Source of the DNA: an uncultured Woeseiaceae bacterium
GTDB taxonomy: Bacteria; Pseudomonadota; Gammaproteobacteria; Steroidobacterales; Woeseiaceae
Length of the DNA: 64,000 nt
Direction: 5' to 3'
NCBI GenBank assembly: GCA_947258565.1
Contig: CAMYJB010000003.1
Span: forward strand, 1 to 64,000
Shown here: positions 36,926 through 46,491 of the stretch, piece by piece
How positions within the stretch are numbered: the stretch's first letter is position 1
Layout: every line of letters starts with the position of its first letter
The notes under the pieces: model-generated
Told to the model about the DNA's origin: nothing
The model's input: the letters and a program-made list of their open reading frames with translations, nothing else
Databases searched by the model: none
Made by a program: the position numbers and the translations under genes

Positions 36926-38020
36926 ATGAACAGAATGAATCAACGAATTTTTGCGTTTGCGGCCGCTCTGTCGCTCACTGTGTTGTTGGGGGCGACACCG
37001 ACCGCTCAGGCCGCGTGGAACATCGAGAGCGAGGACAGCAGCGCCAGTATCAAATTCGGTTTCCTCGCAAAGCTTAGGGGGGAATCCATCAGCCCTGACG
37101 TCGGCAGCTCAGAGCAGAACCTGTTCTTCCGGCGCCTGCGTATTCTCGCCGGGGGCAAACTTAACGACAAGTGGTCATTCTTCTTCGAGACCGACAGCCC
37201 GAACCTCGGCAAGGAAGTCGGCGGCAGCAAGAACCACGGCGATATCTTTATTCAGGATTTCGTCGTCACGTACAAGCCGAAGAGCGACGCGTTCATGCTC
37301 GACTTCGGTCAGATTCTGCAGGCAGTGACGTATAACTCGAACCAGTCGGCGGTCACGTTGCTGGCGACAGATTACATGCCCACGAGCTTTGTCTGGGCGG
37401 GCGCGCTGGATACCAAGGTTGGCCGCGATTACGGTGTCAGGGCCCGTGGTTACCTGATGAACGACAAGCTCGAATATCGCGCTGAGGTCCTGCAGGGCAA
37501 CAGGGGCGCTGATTCCACGAATTCGTTCCGCTACTTCGGCCGCGTGATGTACAACTTCTTCGACCCGATGAAGGGCCTGTACTACGGGGGCACGTCGCTC
37601 GGAAAGAAGAGATCGCTGGCAGTCGGCGCGTCCGTCGACACGCAGGAGGATTACCAGACGACGAGCCTCGATTTCTTCCTCGACCAGCCACTCGGCGGTA
37701 ACGGCAACGCCATCACCGTACAAGGCAGCTGGAGCAATGTGGACGGTGACGTCTTCCTGCCCAGCCTGCCCGATCAGGACAACATGACGCTGGAGGCCGG
37801 CTTCTTGTTCGGCGAGGCAAAGTTGATGCCGTTCGTGCAGTTATCGAGCCGGGACTTCAGTGATTCGGCACTCGCCGACGTGGACACCACCATGGTCGGC
37901 CTCGCTTATTTTTTCCGGGGCTACAATGGTAACGTCAAGTTCTCGTGGCTCAATTCCGACGTAGACGGCGGTGCCAGCACCGACATAATCTGGCTGCAGC
38001 TACAGGCCTTCTATTTCTGA
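36926..38020 (+). CDS. OprO/OprP-type porin
   Basis: 364 aa. Signal peptide of about 30 residues (cleavage near AQAAWN), then a beta-barrel: 'SASIKFGFLAKLRGESISPD', 'FFRRLRILAGGKLNDKWSFF' and a C-terminal aromatic strand (LQLQAFYF). The start of the barrel resembles the phosphate-selective porin family, many of which are general anion channels. GGGGGAAA precedes the ATG. Its place opposite acsA suggests an acid-anion uptake role (inference). A strong terminator follows. Confidence 0.8.
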   Translation: MNRMNQRIFAFAAALSLTVLLGATPTAQAAWNIESEDSSASIKFGFLAKLRGESISPDVGSSEQNLFFRRLRILAGGKLNDKWSFFFETDSPNLGKEVGGSKNHGDIFIQDFVVTYKPKSDAFMLDFGQILQAVTYNSNQSAVTLLATDYMPTSFVWAGALDTKVGRDYGVRARGYLMNDKLEYRAEVLQGNRGADSTNSFRYFGRVMYNFFDPMKGLYYGGTSLGKKRSLAVGASVDTQEDYQTTSLDFFLDQPLGGNGNAITVQGSWSNVDGDVFLPSLPDQDNMTLEAGFLFGEAKLMPFVQLSSRDFSDSALADVDTTMVGLAYFFRGYNGNVKFSWLNSDVDGGASTDIIWLQLQAFYF

Positions 38021-38041
38021 GCTGAGCTTTCCGTTTGCAAT

Positions 38042-38073
38042 GGCGGCACCCCTCGGGGTGCCGCCCTTTTTTT
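38042..38073 (+). terminator. Intrinsic terminator after the porin
   Basis: GGCGGCACCCC and GGGGTGCCGCC arms (38042-38065) are followed by CTTTTTTT. A second copy of the same arrangement stands at 39761-39793, after the second porin remnant. Confidence 0.93.
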
Positions 38074-38102
38074 GTCGGGCCCCACCGTGTCAGAATTGAC
38101 GC

Positions 38103-38720
38103 ATGAATGAACTTCCCGAGATCGCCCGCTTCCTGTCCGGACTGCCCGGATTCGATGCGCTCGACGACGTACAGATCAACGCCGCCGCCGCAGCGATACT
38201 GATCGGTTACACGCGCGCCGGCAGTGACGTAATGCACATCGGTGACGAAAACACGCACTTGCGAATCGTTCGCAGCGGCGCCATCGAATTGCACAATGCG
38301 AACGGTGACCTGGTTACGCGCGCGGCCGAAGGAGACTGTTTCGGATTTCCGTCGCTGATGAATGCGGCCCCCGTGCGACACCAGTCTGTGGCAATAGAAG
38401 ATTCACTGATCTATCACCTCGACGGCAAGGTTTTCTCCAACCTGCGCGGCGATAACGCAAGTTTTGACACGCACTTCATTCGCATGCTCTCCGACCGCTT
38501 GCTTACGCGTCCAGCGGTGCAGAAGCTCCACGGCGCTGGCGGCCGAGCCGTATCCCAACTGATCACGCGGTCACCGGTCACGATCGATGCTGAAGCCACC
38601 ATTCAGCAGGCCGCCAGGAAAATGGTAGACGAGCGCGTTTCTGCCATGCTTGTCATGGACAAAGGCCTGTTTGCCGGTATCGTCACGGACCGCGATATTC
38701 GCAAACGTGTAGTGGCCGTC
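38103..38720 (+). pseudogene. CBS/DUF294 protein, 3' half deleted
   Basis: Begins at ATG 38103 and aligns closely for about 205 residues with the intact DUF294 protein at 39824 (both start MNELPEI, share 'IEDSLIYHLDG', 'KMVDERVSA' and DRD.RKRVVA). It has the cyclic-nucleotide-binding-like domain and most of the first CBS motif. Similarity ends abruptly after RKRVVAVG near 38720; the frame then runs into porin sequence and stops at 38786. The second CBS, the nucleotidyltransferase and the C-terminal domain are missing. Deletion-fusion remnant. Confidence 0.85.
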
Positions 38721-39729
38721 GGACGGCAACAGCCTGATGCGCCAGTTCTACTACACGCCGCAGATCCCGCTGGACGTCCCAGGTGAGTCCGCTGACGACA
38801 TCACGGCCGACTTCCAGGCTCGCGAAACGCGGATCAACTTCCGTGCGGATACGAAGACGGCCGGCGGTGACAGCATTACGGCTTTCATCGAGATGGACTT
38901 CTTCATCCACGGCGACGGCAATGAGGTCGTGTCGAACTCCTACAGCCCGCGGCTGCGTCATGCGTTCATCAAGTACAACAAGTGGACCTTCGGCCAGACC
39001 TGGTCGACGTTCCAGGACGTGGCTGCGCTGCCCGAAGCCCTCGATTTCGTCGGGCCGGCCGAGTCTACGACATTCATACGCCAGGCAATGGTCCGCTACA
39101 CGACGGGTGGCCTGGAACTGGCGGCCGAGAATCCGCAGACCTTCGTCGTCGGCGGGACCAGGGACCTCGCGACCATTCCCGACCTGATCGGTCGCTACAC
39201 GTTCAAGTTCGGCGACAAAGGCAGCTTCCTCAAGGTGGCGGCCCTGTATCGCAGTCTCAAGATCCAGGACACCACCGGCGGTGGGTCGCAGGCTGACGAG
39301 GCTGGTTACGGCCTCAGTGCTTCCGCCAAGTTCATGTTCGGCGGGGGCGCCGACCTCCGCGCGATGGTCACCTACGGCGACGGCGTCGGCCGTTACATCG
39401 GCCTCGGATTCGTTCCGGATGGCTACGTGGATACAGCGGGCAATATTGCGACGGCAGAAGCGGTCGCCGCCTTTGTTGCACTTCGTGTCCCGTTCGGCAA
39501 CGGCTGGCGCACGAACATCATGTTCGGCACGACCGACATCGAATACGACAATGATGTTCTTGCTGTTGGCCTGAACGACACCGGTTCGAGCTTCCACGTG
39601 AACGTGATCAAGAACATACTGCCGAAGCTGGATGTCGGCGCCGAGCTTATCTATGGCGAACGTGAGGTCATAGGCGGCGCCAGCGGCGACTTCACGCGCC
39701 TGCAGTTCTCCGCGAAGTACGCGTTCTAG
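38720..39729 (+). pseudogene. DcaP-like porin, 5' end deleted
   Basis: The frame reads SDGNSLMRQFYYTPQIP and 'DFQARETRINFRADTK', the typical interior of DcaP-family trimeric porins, and runs to a proper C-terminal barrel end (LQFSAKYAF). The signal peptide and the first strands are absent: upstream of 38720 is the truncated DUF294 gene in another frame. ATG 38737 is only an internal Met, so an exported product is unlikely. A terminator follows. Confidence 0.83.
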
Positions 39730-39760
39730 ACAGAAACACGCAACCTCCTTTGCGTTTGCC

Positions 39761-39793
39761 CCGGCGGCACCCGAGAGGGTGCCGCCGGTTTTA
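39761..39793 (+). terminator. Intrinsic terminator after the porin remnant
   Basis: A perfect 12-bp stem, CCGGCGGCACCC / GGGTGCCGCCGG with loop GAGA, is followed by TTTTA. It resembles the terminator at 38042 in stem sequence and position before a DUF294 gene. Confidence 0.9.
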
Positions 39794-39823
39794 CGTGGGG
39801 ACAAGGCGTGTCAGAATCGGCCT

Positions 39824-41662
39824 ATGAACGAATTGCCGGAAATCACCCGCTTCCTGTGCGAGCTGCAGGGCTTCGAAGATCTCGACGAGAAACAGCTCAG
39901 TGCCGCCGCGAAAGCCATGCAGATCGGCTATTACAAAGCCGGTAGCCAGGTACTGACGATCGGCGCCACCAACAAACAGCTGCACATCCTGCGCAGCGGC
40001 GCACTGGAGCTGCGCAATGCCGAGGGCGATCTCGTCATGCGCGCAGCCGAGGGGGACGTCTTCGGCTTCCCGTCCCTGATGAATGCCGTACCATTGCGCA
40101 ACCAGTCCATCGCAATCGAAGACTCGCTGATCTATCACCTCGATGGGGCCGTATTTTCGGAGCTGCGACGGAAGAACGACCGCTTCGACACCTATTTCAT
40201 TCGGCTGCTGTCCGACCGCCTGCTATCGCGGCCGGCCACGACGAAATTGCACGGGGCCGAGGGGCGCGCCGTGTCGCAACTCATTACCCGCCCCCCGGTC
40301 GCGATCGACGGGGCCGCGAGCATCCAGGACGCCGCCCGCAAGATGGTCGACGAACGGGTATCAGCAATTCTCGTAACCTGCGGAGAGAAGTTCTCTGGCA
40401 TCGCAACAGATCGTGACCTGAGAAAACGGGTCGTTGCGCGAGGCCTGCCGATCGACACGTCAATACAGGACATCATGTCGATCAACCCGATCTCCATCGA
40501 TGCCGATGACCTCGCCTACGAAGCCGCGCTGACGATGATGCAGAACAAGATCCATCACCTGCCCGTTACCAGGGAGGGCAAGCTCATCGGCATGGTGTCG
40601 CGCAGCGACTTCATGCGCATCGAAACGGAACACCCGCTTTACCTGGTCAACGACATCGCCAAGCAGACGACCGTGGAAGGCATCATCGACGCCTGCAAAC
40701 GCCTGCCGGCGCTGGTTGCGAGCCAGATCAGCGCGGATGCAGACGGCGAACAGCTGGGCAAATTCATCACGACGATCACGGATTCAGTGACGCAACAGCT
40801 GTGCCGCATCGCCGAAGCGGAGCTGGGATCGCCGCCCTGCACGTATGCCTGGGTGGCGTTGGGCTCACAGGGCCGGCACGAACAGTCCGCCCGCAGCGAC
40901 CAGGATAACGCGCTGGTACTCGACGATTCCGCGACCGACGCAGACGACGGGTATTTCGAGGCGCTCGCGCGGATCGTAAATGACGGCCTGGACGCCTGTG
41001 GCTACGTCTACTGCCCCGGAGACGTAATGGCCTCCAACCCGAAATGGCGCAAACCCCTGGAAGTCTGGAAGAAGTACTTCAACAACTGGATAACCGTCCC
41101 CGAAGAGAAAGCGCTGATGCACGCCAACATCTTCTTCGATTTGCGCTGCGTGTATGGGGACACCGGGCTCGTCGAGACGCTGAAAGAGAGTATTCGCACC
41201 GACGCCAAGCGAAACGAGTTGTTTCTTGCGCTCATGGCGAAAAACGCGATGAACTTCCAGCCGCCACTGGGCTTTTTCCGGCAATTCGTGCTCGAGAAAT
41301 CGGGCGAGCACAAGAACACGCTGGACATCAAGAAGCACGGCATCATGCCCATCGTGGAGATCGCCCGTATTCGCGCCCTCGCGGCGGGCGAGGTCCGGAT
41401 TACGACCAGAAACCGGCTGCGCGCAGCGGCAAAAACCGGAGAGATCACCGAACCCGACGCCGCCAGCCTGATCGACGCGCTCGACTTCATCGAGAAGCTC
41501 AGGATCGAACACCAGAACCGGCAGCTGCACGCCGGCAAGCGGCCCGACAATCACCTGTCACCGGGCGAACTATCGTCGCTGATCCGGCACAACCTCAAAT
41601 CCGCGTTCAGCCAGGTGAGCGTCAGCCAATCGGCGCTGCTGAACCGCTTCCACGTCGCATGA
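39824..41662 (+). CDS. cNMP-binding / CBS / DUF294 nucleotidyltransferase-like protein
   Basis: 612 aa from ATG 39824. Domain order: cyclic-nucleotide-binding-like (about 1-130), two CBS motifs (about 150-275: 'KMVDERVSAILV', 'MQNKIHHLPVTREGKLIGMV'), DUF294 nucleotidyltransferase-like domain ('VALGSQGRHEQSARSDQDNA', about 345-365, with the GS…D.D pattern) and a C-terminal DUF294 helical domain. Related genes lie beside acetate transport genes in Pseudomonas and others. The likely job is sensing adenine nucleotides and modifying a partner; the target is unknown. The exonuclease gene overlaps its stop by 4 bp. Confidence 0.9.
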   Translation: MNELPEITRFLCELQGFEDLDEKQLSAAAKAMQIGYYKAGSQVLTIGATNKQLHILRSGALELRNAEGDLVMRAAEGDVFGFPSLMNAVPLRNQSIAIEDSLIYHLDGAVFSELRRKNDRFDTYFIRLLSDRLLSRPATTKLHGAEGRAVSQLITRPPVAIDGAASIQDAARKMVDERVSAILVTCGEKFSGIATDRDLRKRVVARGLPIDTSIQDIMSINPISIDADDLAYEAALTMMQNKIHHLPVTREGKLIGMVSRSDFMRIETEHPLYLVNDIAKQTTVEGIIDACKRLPALVASQISADADGEQLGKFITTITDSVTQQLCRIAEAELGSPPCTYAWVALGSQGRHEQSARSDQDNALVLDDSATDADDGYFEALARIVNDGLDACGYVYCPGDVMASNPKWRKPLEVWKKYFNNWITVPEEKALMHANIFFDLRCVYGDTGLVETLKESIRTDAKRNELFLALMAKNAMNFQPPLGFFRQFVLEKSGEHKNTLDIKKHGIMPIVEIARIRALAAGEVRITTRNRLRAAAKTGEITEPDAASLIDALDFIEKLRIEHQNRQLHAGKRPDNHLSPGELSSLIRHNLKSAFSQVSVSQSALLNRFHVA

Positions 41663-42333
41663 CGACCGGGAGATGGTTGGCCCTCAAGCGCTGGAAAGCC
41701 GGCCGCCGGTCCGGTAACGAACGCTACAAAGCGCTCCTGGACGGGTCCCCGCCCTCACCGTCGACGGATTTTGACGATGCGGAACTGGTCTGCCTGGACA
41801 TCGAAACGACCGGTCTGGACCCGGCGACCGTCGACATGTTGAGCATCGGCTGGGTATTGATTCGTAACGGCAAGGTAGACCTGTCCACGGCCGAATCTCA
41901 TGTCGTCAAGCCAGGGCGCGAAGAACTGGGCGACAGCCCCGCGATTCACGGCCTGACCGACAGCGTCGTCGAGCAGGGCACTTCGCCGGAGGCTGCCATG
42001 CAGCGGGTCCTCGAGGTGCTCACGGGCCGGGTGCTGGTGGTGCATCATGCCGGTCTCGACAAGAAATTGCTGGACCGCCTCTGCAGAGAGCAGTTCGGCG
42101 ACAGACTGCACGTACCCGTCATCGACACGCTGGCCCTCGAGAATCGCCGCAAGTCGCGACATCACCATCTCGAAGACACCCGGTCGCTGCGGCTGCCCGA
42201 TCTCCGCAACCATTACAACCTGCCCTGGTACCGCGGACACGACTGCCTCGGCGACGCCATTTCGACGGCGGAATTGCTGATCGCCATGGTAGCCAGCCGC
42301 GATTCCGCCACCACGCTGTCGGACCTGTACTGA
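41659..42333 (+). CDS. DnaQ-like 3'-5' exonuclease
   Basis: 224 aa from ATG 41659, which overlaps the upstream stop (ATGA). The DEDDh motifs are visible: CLDIETTGLDP (Exo I), HHAGLDKKLLDRL (Exo II) and HDCLGDAISTAELL (Exo III, H-x4-D). It resembles the epsilon-type exonuclease always paired with CBS/DUF294 proteins in acetate clusters, rather than replicative DnaQ. Substrate unknown; coupling implies equal expression with the DUF294 protein. Confidence 0.9.
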   Translation: MTTGRWLALKRWKAGRRSGNERYKALLDGSPPSPSTDFDDAELVCLDIETTGLDPATVDMLSIGWVLIRNGKVDLSTAESHVVKPGREELGDSPAIHGLTDSVVEQGTSPEAAMQRVLEVLTGRVLVVHHAGLDKKLLDRLCREQFGDRLHVPVIDTLALENRRKSRHHHLEDTRSLRLPDLRNHYNLPWYRGHDCLGDAISTAELLIAMVASRDSATTLSDLY

Positions 42334-42422
42334 GTCCCCGCGTCGCTTGCGCCTTTTGTCGCATGGCCCGGCATCGGCGCGTCTTCTAAAATCGGGCAGG
42401 CTAATAACCGTGCGGATCCGTC

Positions 42423-44324
42423 ATGAGTAAATATCTGGAAATTCACCGCCGCTCGATCGAGAATCCATCAGAATTCTGGGCCGAAGCGGCCGAGGGCATC
42501 GACTGGGAAAGCCGATGGGACAAGGTACTGGATGACTCCAACCCGCCGATATACCGCTGGTTTGCCGGTGGGCGCCTGAATACCTGTTACAACGCGCTTG
42601 ACCGGCATGTGGCGAACGGCCGCGGCGAACAGGCGGCGATCATCTATGACAGCCCGGTGACAGGTTCACAACGCTCGATAAGCTATGGTGAGCTCCGCGA
42701 CGAGGTGGCCCTTTTCGCGGGCGCCCTGGTCAACAACGGCGTCAAGCAGGGCGATCGGGTCATCATCTACATGCCCATGATCCCGGAAGCGGTCGTCGCG
42801 GTCCTCGCCTGCGCCCGTATCGGCGCCGTGCACTCGGTGGTATTCGGCGGCTTCGCGCCGAACGAACTGGCGACCCGTATCGACGACGCGACGCCCAAAG
42901 CGATCGTCTCGGCATCCTGCGGTATCGAGCCGAGCCGAATTGTCGAATACAAGCCGCTACTCGATCAGGCGCTGGACCTTTCCAAGCACAAGCCGAATTG
43001 CTGCATCATCCTGCAGCGCCCGCAGCTCGAAGCCGCGCTCGTCGGACCGCGCGATATCGACTGGCAGGACGCGCTGGCGAGCGCCACGCCTCAGGACTGC
43101 GTGACCGTTGCAGCGACGGACCCGCTCTACCTGCTGTATACGTCGGGCACGACCGGCCAGCCCAAAGGCATCGTTCGCGACAATGGCGGCCACGCGGTAG
43201 CGCTGCACTGGACCATGAAAAATATTTACGGCGTGGAACCGGGCGAAGTCTACTGGGCCGCGTCCGACATCGGCTGGGTCGTCGGCCACTCCTACATCAT
43301 TTACGGACCCTTGCTGCACGGCAATACCACGGTCCTTTTCGAAGGCAAACCGATCGGCACCCCGGACGCCGGCGCGTTCTGGCGCGTCGCGTCGGAACAC
43401 AAAGTTGCAACTTTGTTCACCGCACCGACTGCGTTCCGTGCAATCCGCCAGCAGGACCCGGACGGCGACTTCATTCCGAAATACGACCTGTCGTCGCTGC
43501 GCACGCTGTTCCTCGCCGGCGAGCGTTGCGACCCGGATACCTTGCACTGGGCCGAGGAAAAACTCGGCATACCGGTCATCGATCACTGGTGGCAAACCGA
43601 AACGGGATGGTCGATTGCGGCCAACTGCCTCGGCATCGAGCTGGCACCGGTCAAGCCGGGATCGGTTGGCCGGGCGGCGCCCGGGTGGGAGGTTCGCGCG
43701 CTTGACGAAGGCGGCAAAGACGTTGCTCCGGGCGACGTCGGCGCCATCGCCTGCAAGCTGCCGCTGCCGCCCGGAACCTTGCCTGGACTGTGGAATGCGG
43801 AAGAACGATTCCGCAGCTCCTACCTCGAGACGTTTCCGGGCTATTACGAGACGGGTGACGCCGGCTTCATCGACGAGGACGGCTACATCTTCGTGATGTC
43901 ACGAACCGATGACGTCATCAACGTAGCGGGCCACCGCCTCTCGACGGGAGCAATCGAGGAAGTGCTCGCCGCGCACGACGATGTCGCCGAGTGCGCCGTC
44001 ATCGGGGCAGCGGATCCCATGAAGGGACAGTTACCCGTGGGATTCCTCGTCCTCAAGGCGGGGGCGGAAGGGAATCCCGAGGAAATCGTTGCGGACGTCG
44101 TACAGATGGTTCGTGACCAGGTCGGGCCCGTGGCCGTTTTCAAGAAGGCCGTGGTCGTCGATCGTCTGCCGAAGACCCGCTCCGGAAAGGTGCTGCGCGC
44201 GACGATGCGCAAGATTGCCGACAGCGAGGATTACAAGGTTCCGGCAACGATCGAGGATCCGCAGGTGCTCAACGAAGTCGAGTCCGCGCTCAAGACGCTC
44301 GGCTACGCAGATACCGCCAAGTAG
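42423..44324 (+). CDS. prpE: Propionyl-CoA/acyl-CoA synthetase (PrpE-like)
   Basis: 633 aa, second adenylate-forming ligase of the cluster. Motifs: LLYTSGTTGQPKGIVRDNGG, DHWWQTETGW, YYETGDAGFIDEDGYIFVMS and [18 protein letters not shown]. The GIVRDNGG sequence after the P-loop and the WSIAAN after QTETG are PrpE-type, unlike AcsA. It would activate propionate (and perhaps acetate). No 2-methylcitrate cycle genes are present in the window. A B12-controlled operon follows, and propionyl-CoA could be handled by B12-dependent methylmalonyl-CoA mutase (inference). Confidence 0.88.
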   Translation: MSKYLEIHRRSIENPSEFWAEAAEGIDWESRWDKVLDDSNPPIYRWFAGGRLNTCYNALDRHVANGRGEQAAIIYDSPVTGSQRSISYGELRDEVALFAGALVNNGVKQGDRVIIYMPMIPEAVVAVLACARIGAVHSVVFGGFAPNELATRIDDATPKAIVSASCGIEPSRIVEYKPLLDQALDLSKHKPNCCIILQRPQLEAALVGPRDIDWQDALASATPQDCVTVAATDPLYLLYTSGTTGQPKGIVRDNGGHAVALHWTMKNIYGVEPGEVYWAASDIGWVVGHSYIIYGPLLHGNTTVLFEGKPIGTPDAGAFWRVASEHKVATLFTAPTAFRAIRQQDPDGDFIPKYDLSSLRTLFLAGERCDPDTLHWAEEKLGIPVIDHWWQTETGWSIAANCLGIELAPVKPGSVGRAAPGWEVRALDEGGKDVAPGDVGAIACKLPLPPGTLPGLWNAEERFRSSYLETFPGYYETGDAGFIDEDGYIFVMSRTDDVINVAGHRLSTGAIEEVLAAHDDVAECAVIGAADPMKGQLPVGFLVLKAGAEGNPEEIVADVVQMVRDQVGPVAVFKKAVVVDRLPKTRSGKVLRATMRKIADSEDYKVPATIEDPQVLNEVESALKTLGYADTAK

Positions 44325-44382
44325 CGCTTGCCCGGTCTGCGCGCCACTTCTGCTTGACATGGCGCGCGGCGCTTCCTATCGT

Positions 44383-44590
44383 GGCAGCGTCATCAGGCAA
44401 GCCCGAATCGTTTCGATCGGGTGACGGGAAGCCGGTGTGAATTCCGGCGCTGCCCCCGCAACGGTGATCGAGTAAAAGCCCCAGCCCCGTGGTGCAACAC
44501 GGAGCCACTGCGACACCTCTGACGTGTTCGTGGGAAGGCGCTGCGGCAGGATGCAATCCGCTCGTAAGCCCGGAGACCGGCCTGGTGAAC
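44383..44590 (+). promoter_or_regulatory. Cobalamin riboswitch
   Basis: Conserved blocks appear in order: GGGAAGCCGGTGTGAATTCC, GCTGCCCCCGCAACGGT, the B12 box AGCCACTGCGA (44502-44512), GTGGGAAGGCG and AAGCCCGGAGACCGGCC near the 3' end. It sits in the leader of btuB, about 120 nt before the ATG. When adenosylcobalamin binds, such aptamers usually block translation or transcription of btuB and the downstream adenosyltransferase. The interval 44591-44710 would be the expression platform. Confidence 0.95.
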
Positions 44591-44710
44591 ACGCGAACGG
44601 CGCGGCGGGCGCTTGTTCGGGCCACCGCAAGCCGCTGACCCGACTCCCCCGCAGCCTTTCTGGCAAACAAGAAGCGGGTCGCGTGCGGAGGGCACGCACA
44701 GGGGAGACAC

Positions 44711-46489
44711 ATGACATTGTTCCGTTTTGTCGCGATGACGGCTTCGCTGCTGTCTGTCGCGTCGCACGTCCATGCATCGGACATTTCGCCGAGCGACACG
44801 ATCATCGTGACCGCAACACGGACCGAGATCCCGCTGGAGCAGGCAACGGTCCCGGTGCGGGTGATCACCCGCGACGATATCGAGTTATCGCTGGCTACGG
44901 ATCTTGCAGAACTGCTGCGCTTCGAAGCCGGCATCGATATCGGCCGCAACGGCGGTCCCGGCCAGGCGACCTCGTTTTTCATGCGCGGCACGGAAAGCAA
45001 CCACACGCTCGTGCTCATCGACGGTGTCCGCATGAATCCGGGCACCATCGGCGGGGCCGCGATACAGCACGTTTCGCCGGAAGTCATCGAGCGCGTCGAG
45101 ATCGTGAAAGGCGCACGCTCGGCCCTGTTCGGCACCGACGCAATAGGCGGCGTCATAAACATCATCACGCGCCGCGCCGACAAGACGTATATCGAGGGTG
45201 GCGCCGGCGCGGGCAGCTTCGATTCGCGCTCCGCATTCCTGTCGGGTGGCGTCCGCAATGAAAAGAACCAGTTCGGTTTCACGCTGGACTGGCAGGATAC
45301 GGACGGCTACCCGCCCCGCGTCGAGTCGCAGGTCGACCGGGGTTACGACAACGTCTCGCTCAACATCCATGCGGCGCGCGACATCGGCAGCGGCGAGATC
45401 AGCTTGCGGCACTGGCGTGCAGAAGGCACCGTCGAGTACCTCGACTTCTTCCTGACGCCCGTCGACCAGGACTTCCGCAATTCGGTTACCGCTTTCCAGT
45501 TCGACAAGCAGCTTTCCGAACGCGGCAGCAGCAAACTGATCGTCTCCCATATGCTGGATCGTATCGAGCAGAACCAGTCCGACGACTTCGTCGAATCCGA
45601 TCGGATCAGCCTGGACTGGCAGCACACTCTCGCCCTCGCCGAACATACGATCACCGCGGGACTGTTTGCCATGCAGGAGACCGCGAAGACGCTGTCATTC
45701 GGTTCGGGTTTCGACGAAGACACGGACGTCAGAGCGTTGTTTCTGCAGGACCAGTGGATTCGCGGCAGGCATCGGGCGTTCGTCGCGGCACGGCTCACGG
45801 ACCACGATACTTTCGGCAACCAGACGACCTATAACGTCGAGTACGGTTTTGAATTGACGCCATCCTGGACGGTGAGGGCCGGAATGGGACGCGCTTTTCG
45901 CGCGCCGGACGCGACCGACCGCTACGGCTTCGGCGGCAATCCGGATCTCGAGCCCGAGGTCGCGGACGAATACCAGCTGGGCCTGCGCTACGCGCCGGGC
46001 AGCCGTCACAGCGTCGATATCGAGTTCTACGCCAAGGATATCGAGGACCTGATCGAATTCGACCTCGCCGCCTTCACGCTCGTCAACATCGATACCGCGG
46101 AAATACGAGGGGCACAACTGGGCTACGAATATCTCGGCGACACTTTTTCACTGCGCGCAGACCTTGTCAGGCAACGCGCCGAGAACACCAGCAGCGGCAC
46201 CAGGCTGTTGCGCCGCGCCGAGGAGAGCATCACGTTGAGCTATACCCAGGACGTCGGGCGGCACCGGCTCGGTTTGTCGGTGCTCGCGAGCGGCGATCGC
46301 GAGGACTTCGGCGGCGTGATCCTGCCGGGCTACGTGGTCGCGAGCCTGACGGGACAGATTGAGCTCTCGAAAACCCTGCAGCTCAATGCGCGCGTCGAGA
46401 ACCTGTTCGATGCCGACTACCAGACCGCCGCGAACTTCCGCATGCAGGGTCGCAGCGCCTTCGTCGAACTCAAGTATCGCAGGCCATAA
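44711..46489 (+). CDS. btuB: TonB-dependent vitamin B12 receptor BtuB
   Basis: 592 aa outer-membrane receptor. Signal peptide to about residue 22, then a TonB box (DTIIVTATR), plug domain ('FFMRGTESNHTLVLIDGVRM', 'VERVEIVKGARSALFGTDAI'-like segment) and a 22-strand-type barrel ending in VELKYRRP. Length and plug sequence fit BtuB, and the riboswitch upstream fixes the substrate as a corrinoid. GGGGAGA precedes the ATG. The adenosyltransferase gene starts 2 bp after the stop. Confidence 0.95.
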   Translation: MTLFRFVAMTASLLSVASHVHASDISPSDTIIVTATRTEIPLEQATVPVRVITRDDIELSLATDLAELLRFEAGIDIGRNGGPGQATSFFMRGTESNHTLVLIDGVRMNPGTIGGAAIQHVSPEVIERVEIVKGARSALFGTDAIGGVINIITRRADKTYIEGGAGAGSFDSRSAFLSGGVRNEKNQFGFTLDWQDTDGYPPRVESQVDRGYDNVSLNIHAARDIGSGEISLRHWRAEGTVEYLDFFLTPVDQDFRNSVTAFQFDKQLSERGSSKLIVSHMLDRIEQNQSDDFVESDRISLDWQHTLALAEHTITAGLFAMQETAKTLSFGSGFDEDTDVRALFLQDQWIRGRHRAFVAARLTDHDTFGNQTTYNVEYGFELTPSWTVRAGMGRAFRAPDATDRYGFGGNPDLEPEVADEYQLGLRYAPGSRHSVDIEFYAKDIEDLIEFDLAAFTLVNIDTAEIRGAQLGYEYLGDTFSLRADLVRQRAENTSSGTRLLRRAEESITLSYTQDVGRHRLGLSVLASGDREDFGGVILPGYVVASLTGQIELSKTLQLNARVENLFDADYQTAANFRMQGRSAFVELKYRRP

Positions 46490-46491
46490 GG

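Noticed and set aside
38103-38786. Truncated DUF294 frame as a functional short regulator
   Set aside because: The last 20 or so residues are read from porin sequence in the wrong frame, and the catalytic and second CBS parts are absent.
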